Assembly: GCA_049610565.1 (NCBI GenBank)
Contig: JBMYZR010000049.1
Coordinates: 1 to 16,808 of the forward strand
Origin: UBA8752 sp049610565
GTDB taxonomy: Bacteria; Bacteroidota; Bacteroidia; Flavobacteriales_D; Sanyastnellaceae
Reading direction: 5' to 3'
DNA length: 16,808 bases
Every line of letters begins with the position of its first letter. The stretch's first letter is position 1. Shown here piece after piece: positions 12,414 through 16,808 of this stretch. The notes under the pieces were generated by a model. That model worked only from the letters and a program-made list of their open reading frames with translations, was not told the origin of the DNA and made no database searches. The position numbers were made by a program, and so were the translations under genes.

Positions 12414-15098
12414 TTACCGGAAGAGTTGAATCTGCCCGGTGTATTCGAAGGGGATGCGCAGCTGGTCTTCGAGGTAGACCTGATACAAATACAGACCGTC
12501 CGGGGCGAAATGATCACCGCCCTTGACCTCGCCCTGCCACACGGCATCGGGGTCCTCCGTTTCGAAGATGACCTCACCCCACCGGTTGTAGACCGTGCAT
12601 CGGTACGCGGCCGTTCCCGTGGTCACCGGCTGCCAGACATCGTTGATGCCGTCGTTGTTGGGCGAGAAACTGTTGGGTGCATAAAACAGCGTGCCGTTGA
12701 CCCCGACCTCACCCTGCGCCACGGCCGTACAACCGTATTCATTGATGACCGTCTGGGACACGTTGAACACACCGGCACCCTGGTAGATGTAGACCGGGTC
12801 GGATTCATCGCTCGACCCGCCATCCCCGAAGTTGTAGTAGTGCTGAACGGCACCGGAACTGAGGTCTTCGATCGTGACCAACGGTTCGAGGATGTCCACG
12901 ATGTTGGGCTCGATGTCAAACCCTGGCGTGGGCTTGGGGTAGACCTCGATGAACGCGGTCTTCGTCTCGGCCAGGTCCTGGACGCAATAGCCACTTGTGC
13001 TCATCTCCAGCGTCACTGTATAGGTGCCGGGCACCTCGTACACGTGGCCAGGACTCGGCAAGGAAGAGGTGGTGCCGTCTCCGAAATACCAGGTGTACCC
13101 CGCCGCGGTCTCGGTGACGGAGAAGTTCTCGAAGCTCACCGGGAGGGGAGGACAACCGGAAATTGGCCCGCCGTCAAACGCGATGGTCGGATCGAACAGA
13201 ACCTCCACTTCGCTCTCGAAATCGCGCTCGCAGCCCTCCGCCGTCACCACGACCTCCACCGTGTATTCGCCGGGTTCCGGAAACGTCACACCCTGCAGCA
13301 CCGGTCCAGACTCAATGGCTGCGGTGCCGGGCGAGAAGTTCCATTGGAAGGTGGCATTGGGGTCCGTCACCCCGATGGCCTCGAAGCTGAAGCTGTGCTC
13401 CTGGAAACACTCTGGATCAGGCGTTTCAAAGAAGGGCTCCAGCAACCACGCCACCTCGAACACCTCCGTGGTCGTGTCCGGACATTGAAAGTCCGCCAGC
13501 GTGACGAGCTGAACCACATAGGTGCCCGGACCATTGTAGGTCCACGTCGGGAAGGCGTCATAACTGACATCCTGATTGCCGGGCTCTCCGAATTCCCAGA
13601 TGTAGCCGGACCCACCGACGCTGTTGTTCTCGAAACTCAGGGTAAAGCCCGTGCAGAAATCCTCCTGTGGCGCAATCACCGAGGTGGGCGGCGGAGGGGG
13701 CGTCCAATCCAGCACGCCACTCCCGATGCAACCGTTCTGGACGATGGTCAATTCAGCTTCGACATCCTCGATGTTGGGGAACCCAATGCCTCCAGGTTCG
13801 GCCAGATTGCTCGAGCTGCTCGAAGCCAAGGCTCCGAAGTCCCAGCCGAAATCCGCCCCGTTGTAAGTGTCCACGGTTCCGAAATCAAAAACGGGGGTGC
13901 CCGTCGAGCAATCGAACCCAGTGACTTCCAATTCTGGATTGACCGGAGCATACACATCGTACACCGATGTGCTGGTGTCCGCACAGGGCCATCCGGGATT
14001 GGCCACCAACATCACCGTGTACGTCCCGGGCTCCGGAAAGGTGTAGCTGGGGTAAGCGAGATTGGACGTGTCGGACTCAATGCCGGGCACACCGAAATCC
14101 CAGTGGAAGAACGTGGCATTGATGGAGAACTGCTGAAAGTCAATCGTCTCCCCGATGCACAACTGGCTGCCCGTCTGGATGGCCACATTGGAACTGATGT
14201 TCGGGTCGCAAACCGTCACATTGAACTGGAAATCCCGGTTGGATGTGCTCAGCAAAACCCCATCCCGCCATTCCTCCACACAAATGCCGATGACGTACTG
14301 CCCCGCGGTGGTCGGTTGTCCCGTGATGTATCCGGTCACAGGGTCAATGGCCAAGGCCGGGTCACTGTCGATGGGGTAGGTGGCCGAATATCCTGGCCCC
14401 CAGTTCACATCGGTGTAGGGCGGACCGTTCGGTGGATTGGGCGCCGGCTGATTGGGCGTTCCTCCAAACATGGGCGAGCAGAACGTGTAGGCCAAGCTGT
14501 CTCCATCGGCATCGGTGGCGCTGTGGTCAAAGAAGAAATCGAAACCCGCACAGAGGGCAACAGGGGGCAGGCTGTTGAAGACCGGACTGCTGTTGGGGTC
14601 CTCCGTTTGGTTGGTTCCCGGAATCTGAGTGGTGAAGGTCGCACCAGCATCGTCCGGATTGTTCAGGTTGATGATGGACGGATTCCGGCAACAACGCTGG
14701 TAACTCAGCGTGAATCCGTTGGGCGACTGCCCAATCTCCACGACCTGCTCATACACCGCCTGCTCCACGCACACCGAGGGCGGGGGAGTCCCGCACGGAT
14801 TCTCCAGGAAGACCGGCACTTCATTGACATTCTGGAAGCTGAGCGGGATGCTCAAGTTGTCAATGAGCTGACCGGATGCATTGAAGATGCCAACGGACGC
14901 CGCATTGTCGAAGCCCGTTCCATTCTGGTTGGCAGGACCACAATCCCGATACACCACAAGGCGCACGCGGTACATCCCATCCCCGAGGTCCTCATAGCTG
15001 ATCTCGCCCCCCACGATGTGGGTGGCCGAGGCCACCAGTCCCCACGACATGAGGGCCAGCACCATAAGGGCATTCAAAACAGGGATTCGAAACATCAT
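12414..15098 (-). CDS. Secreted PKD-repeat protein with type IX (type B) sorting domain
   Basis: This 894-residue surface or secreted protein starts with a signal peptide (about 1-25, ending VASA before THIVGGEISYEDLGDG). Residues 26-300 form a Cys-containing region with motifs seen in large Bacteroidota cell-surface proteins: VVYRDCGPA, LSYQRCCRNPS, ATDADGDSLAYTFCSP, VTGYITGQPTTAGQYVIGIC and NRDFQFNVTVCDP. PKD-like repeats follow at about 318-383, 390-465 (degenerate), 475-550, 556-635, 636-722 and 728-800, marked by F-x-WDFG / WYFGDGT and PGTYTV. The C-terminal gliding-motility domain (804-894) has LFYAPNSFSPNNDGINDVW, CTVYNRWGEVIFE, DGLYLYQVY and a final FEYTGQIQLFR. It would be exported by type IX secretion. 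Function is probably structural or adhesive; no enzyme domain is seen. Two tandem ATGs (15098 and 15095) are possible starts. Confidence 0.92.
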   Translation of the reverse strand: MMFRIPVLNALMVLALMSWGLVASATHIVGGEISYEDLGDGMYRVRLVVYRDCGPANQNGTGFDNAASVGIFNASGQLIDNLSIPLSFQNVNEVPVFLENPCGTPPPSVCVEQAVYEQVVEIGQSPNGFTLSYQRCCRNPSIINLNNPDDAGATFTTQIPGTNQTEDPNSSPVFNSLPPVALCAGFDFFFDHSATDADGDSLAYTFCSPMFGGTPNQPAPNPPNGPPYTDVNWGPGYSATYPIDSDPALAIDPVTGYITGQPTTAGQYVIGICVEEWRDGVLLSTSNRDFQFNVTVCDPNISSNVAIQTGSQLCIGETIDFQQFSINATFFHWDFGVPGIESDTSNLAYPSYTFPEPGTYTVMLVANPGWPCADTSTSVYDVYAPVNPELEVTGFDCSTGTPVFDFGTVDTYNGADFGWDFGALASSSSSNLAEPGGIGFPNIEDVEAELTIVQNGCIGSGVLDWTPPPPPTSVIAPQEDFCTGFTLSFENNSVGGSGYIWEFGEPGNQDVSYDAFPTWTYNGPGTYVVQLVTLADFQCPDTTTEVFEVAWLLEPFFETPDPECFQEHSFSFEAIGVTDPNATFQWNFSPGTAAIESGPVLQGVTFPEPGEYTVEVVVTAEGCERDFESEVEVLFDPTIAFDGGPISGCPPLPVSFENFSVTETAAGYTWYFGDGTTSSLPSPGHVYEVPGTYTVTLEMSTSGYCVQDLAETKTAFIEVYPKPTPGFDIEPNIVDILEPLVTIEDLSSGAVQHYYNFGDGGSSDESDPVYIYQGAGVFNVSQTVINEYGCTAVAQGEVGVNGTLFYAPNSFSPNNDGINDVWQPVTTGTAAYRCTVYNRWGEVIFETEDPDAVWQGEVKGGDHFAPDGLYLYQVYLEDQLRIPFEYTGQIQLFR

Positions 15099-15111
15099 CG
15101 AAAGGACTCTG

Positions 15112-15119
15112 CAAAGTAA
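15112..15119 (-). promoter_or_regulatory. Candidate -7 element of the PKD protein gene
   Basis: The reverse strand reads TTACTTTG, one mismatch from TAnnTTTG, 13 nt upstream of the ATG. No convincing -33 box is present at the preferred spacing. It lies in the 130-bp divergent gap shared with the helicase gene. Confidence 0.3.
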
Positions 15120-15191
15120 CCGCCCTGAAGTCCACAGGTTGCGTGAAGACACAAACTTCTCGATGCGTGTCGAGGTGGGCTCCTCTTGTGC

Positions 15192-15199
15192 GAACTTTG
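15192..15199 (+). promoter_or_regulatory. Candidate -7 element of the DEAD-box helicase gene
   Basis: GAACTTTG matches TAnnTTTG with one mismatch and lies 29 nt upstream of the helicase ATG. A start about 5 nt downstream would give a leader of around 25 nt that contains the inverted repeat at 15204-15220. No clear -33 box is present. Confidence 0.28.
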
Positions 15200-15203
15200 A
15201 CAC

Positions 15204-15220
15204 ATCCACCATACGTGGAT
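15204..15220 (+). repeat. Inverted repeat ATCCAC-N5-GTGGAT before the helicase start
   Basis: This is a perfect 6-bp inverted repeat with a 5-nt spacer (CATAC), ending 8 nt before the helicase ATG. In RNA it could form a small hairpin that limits ribosome access, possibly temperature-sensitive; as DNA it could be an operator. Both readings are inference from symmetry and position only. Confidence 0.4.
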
Positions 15221-15228
15221 TCTTTTAC

Positions 15229-16808
15229 ATGATTGACACGCACGACGCCGACCAACCGTTGGCCACCCCCGATGCGTCCCAGCCCGATTCGGGCCACAAA
15301 GAAGCCGAGGCGCAGGACGCGCCGACCCGGGACGCCCAAGACGAATCCTCCGAAGCCGAAGCGGCCCCAGAGGCCCCCCCCAAACTTCCCTTCAAGGAAT
15401 TGCCCCTCTGCGACGCGGTGCAGGAAGGCCTCGACGCCATGGGCTTCGAGGTTGCCACGCCGATCCAGACCATGGCCATCCCGCCCATCACCGAGGGCAG
15501 GGACCTGATTGGCATCGCCCAAACGGGAACCGGCAAGACCGCCGCCTTCTTGCTTCCGACGATGCACAACATCCACGAGGCCGGCGGTGGAGACCACATC
15601 AAATGCCTCATCATCACGCCGACCCGAGAGCTCGCCCTGCAGATCGACCAGGCTTGCGAAGGCTTCGGCTATTTCTCCGGAACCTCCAGCGTCTCCATCT
15701 ACGGTGGCGGCAGCGGGAGTGACTTCGACCGCGAGAAGAACGCCCTGACCACAGGCGTCGACATCGCCATCGTCACCCCCGGCCGGATGATCAGTCACAT
15801 GAACCTGGGCTATGTGGACCTGAGCAAATTGGACGTCCTCATCCTCGACGAGGCAGACCGCATGCTCGACATGGGCTTCCTCGGCGACATCAACCGCATT
15901 GCGGAGCACTGCAATCCCGAGCGCCAAACCCTGCTCTTCAGCGCCACGATGCCCGACCGCATTGGCAAGCTTGCCAAGTCGATGCTCAAGGATCCGGTGA
16001 CCGTCCAAATCGCACTGTCCCGCCCAGCGGAGAAGGTGATGCAGGTCGCCTACCCGGTCCACGACGACCAGAAACCCAAGCTCCTCGTGAGCCTGCTCAA
16101 GGACCGTGGACTCGAGTCCGTCATTGTCTTCTCCAGCCGCAAGCGCAGCATCAGCATCATCGCCCGCTCGCTGTCCAAGGCCGGACTCAATGTGGGCTCC
16201 ATCAGCTCGGACCTCGAGCAGAAGGACCGCGAAGACGTGATGCGCCGGTTCCGCAACCGAAAGGTCAACGTCCTCGTTGCCACCGACGTGGTCAGCCGGG
16301 GCATCGACATTGACAACATTGAGATGGTCATCAACTACGATGTGCCGCCCAACGAAGAAGACTACGTGCACCGCATCGGCCGGACGGCCCGTGCAGGCCG
16401 AGGCGGCATCGGCATCACGCTGATCACCCCGGGCGAAATGCGCAACTTCTCCAAGATTGAGAAGCTCATCGACATGGAGGTGCGCAAGGAGCGCCTCCCT
16501 GAAGAACTCGGCGAAGGCCCCACTTACGACCCCAATGCTCCCTCCGACCGGGGTGGCCGCGGCGGACGTGGTGGCGGTGGCGGCCGGGGCCGTGGCGGTG
16601 ACCGACGCGGTGGCGGCGGAGGTGGCCGAGGAGGCGGCCGTGGACGGGACGGAGACCGTCGCCGGGGCCGCGGTGGCCAAGGCGGTGGCGGAGACCGCCC
16701 GCAAGGTCAACACCAAGGCGGCCAAGGCGGCAACGGTGAAGGCGGCAACAAGAAGCGCCGCCACAACCGCAGTGGAAAGCGCCGCAGCGGAGGTGGCGGA
16801 GGCGGCCA
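15229..16808 (+). CDS. DEAD-box ATP-dependent RNA helicase (3' end cut by window edge)
   Basis: At least 526 residues are encoded, with no stop before the window edge. Residues 1-52 are an acidic, low-complexity leader. The helicase core has the Q motif GFEVATPIQ (72-80), motif I AQTGTGKT (97-104), Ia PTREL (131-135), Ib TPGR (183-186), II DEAD (207-210), III SAT (238-240), IV VIVFSSR (298-304), V ATDVVSRGIDI (351-361) and VI HRIGRTARAG (381-390). After about 440 comes a long Gly/Arg-rich tail (RGGRGGRGGGGGRGRGG and similar), ending in a basic KKRRHNRSGKRR stretch; such tails bind RNA and raise affinity. It is of the RhlE/CsdA-like type that unwinds structured RNA in cold response, ribosome assembly or decay; the exact subfamily cannot be fixed. 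The ATG at 15229 is followed by the acidic leader and lacks a clear Shine-Dalgarno. Confidence 0.95.
   Translation, partial: MIDTHDADQPLATPDASQPDSGHKEAEAQDAPTRDAQDESSEAEAAPEAPPKLPFKELPLCDAVQEGLDAMGFEVATPIQTMAIPPITEGRDLIGIAQTGTGKTAAFLLPTMHNIHEAGGGDHIKCLIITPTRELALQIDQACEGFGYFSGTSSVSIYGGGSGSDFDREKNALTTGVDIAIVTPGRMISHMNLGYVDLSKLDVLILDEADRMLDMGFLGDINRIAEHCNPERQTLLFSATMPDRIGKLAKSMLKDPVTVQIALSRPAEKVMQVAYPVHDDQKPKLLVSLLKDRGLESVIVFSSRKRSISIIARSLSKAGLNVGSISSDLEQKDREDVMRRFRNRKVNVLVATDVVSRGIDIDNIEMVINYDVPPNEEDYVHRIGRTARAGRGGIGITLITPGEMRNFSKIEKLIDMEVRKERLPEELGEGPTYDPNAPSDRGGRGGRGGGGGRGRGGDRRGGGGGGRGGGRGRDGDRRRGRGGQGGGGDRPQGQHQGGQGGNGEGGNKKRRHNRSGKRRSGGGGGG

Noticed and set aside
12426..15119. An 897-residue open frame on the plus strand opposite the PKD gene
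   Set aside because: It is the antisense shadow of a long GC-rich gene. It has no recognisable motifs and low-complexity Arg/Gly/His composition, while the opposite frame has a signal peptide, PKD repeats and a sorting domain.
14992..16764. A 590-residue minus-strand open frame opposite the helicase
   Set aside because: The plus strand carries all DEAD-box motifs. This frame is an Ala/Val-rich mirror of the Gly/Arg tail and of GC-biased third positions.
16550..16808. A tandem DNA repeat or CRISPR-like array in the GGC-rich stretch at the right edge
   Set aside because: It encodes the Gly/Arg-rich tail of the helicase in frame, with irregular units and no spacers.

Overview
The window looks like a GC-rich member of the Bacteroidota. 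The evidence is lineage-typical gene content: a large PKD-repeat protein ending in a gliding-motility/type IX secretion (type B) sorting domain, a DUF3276 Pur-alpha-like protein, a DUF5683 protein, a WbqC-like protein, a signal peptidase I of the long Bacteroidota type, a bacterial GTDC1/DUF3524 glycosyltransferase, and a near absence of Shine-Dalgarno sequences. Two operon heads also carry perfect matches to the Bacteroidota -7 element (TAnnTTTG). I cannot assign a genus.

Layout. Every gene is on the minus strand except a short ParE-like gene and the DEAD-box helicase at the right edge. Reading the minus strand from right to left: (1) a secreted PKD/type B sorting protein (12414-15098), then a small Pur-alpha-like gene (11997-12368). 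(2) A tight seven-gene run: UPF0173 metallo-beta-lactamase-fold hydrolase, parA, parB, DUF5683 protein, dapB, lepB and wbqC-like (5959-11909). Its gaps are 2, 10 and 10 bp, a 4-bp overlap, 27 bp and an overlap. Its head has a perfect TATATTTG element and a perfect DnaA box (TTATCCACA) upstream. (3) A second tight operon: gcvT, comB, zinc-dependent phospholipase C/S1-P1-type hydrolase, and GTDC1-like glycosyltransferase (1586-5602). Its gaps are 3 bp, a 4-bp overlap and 25 bp, and a perfect TACCTTTG element lies against the gcvT start codon. (4) After a 274-bp AT-rich gap with a candidate terminator and promoter comes dnaA, cut by the left edge of the window after codon 437. On the plus strand, the ParE-like gene (5694-5999) sits between the two operons, and the helicase (15229 to the right edge) diverges from the PKD gene.

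How the genes fit together. The window is mostly housekeeping. It joins replication initiation (DnaA), chromosome segregation (ParA/ParB), lysine/meso-diaminopimelate synthesis for peptidoglycan (DapB), protein export (LepB), surface display (type IX cargo), one-carbon metabolism (GcvT) and RNA metabolism (DEAD-box helicase). The DnaA box ahead of the parAB operon suggests, by inference only, a link between initiation and segregation. I found no CRISPR array, insertion sequence, prophage, rRNA or tRNA. The least characterised items are the bacterial GTDC1-like enzyme, ComB in a bacterium with no visible coenzyme M pathway, the orphan ParE-like protein, and the head region of the partition operon.
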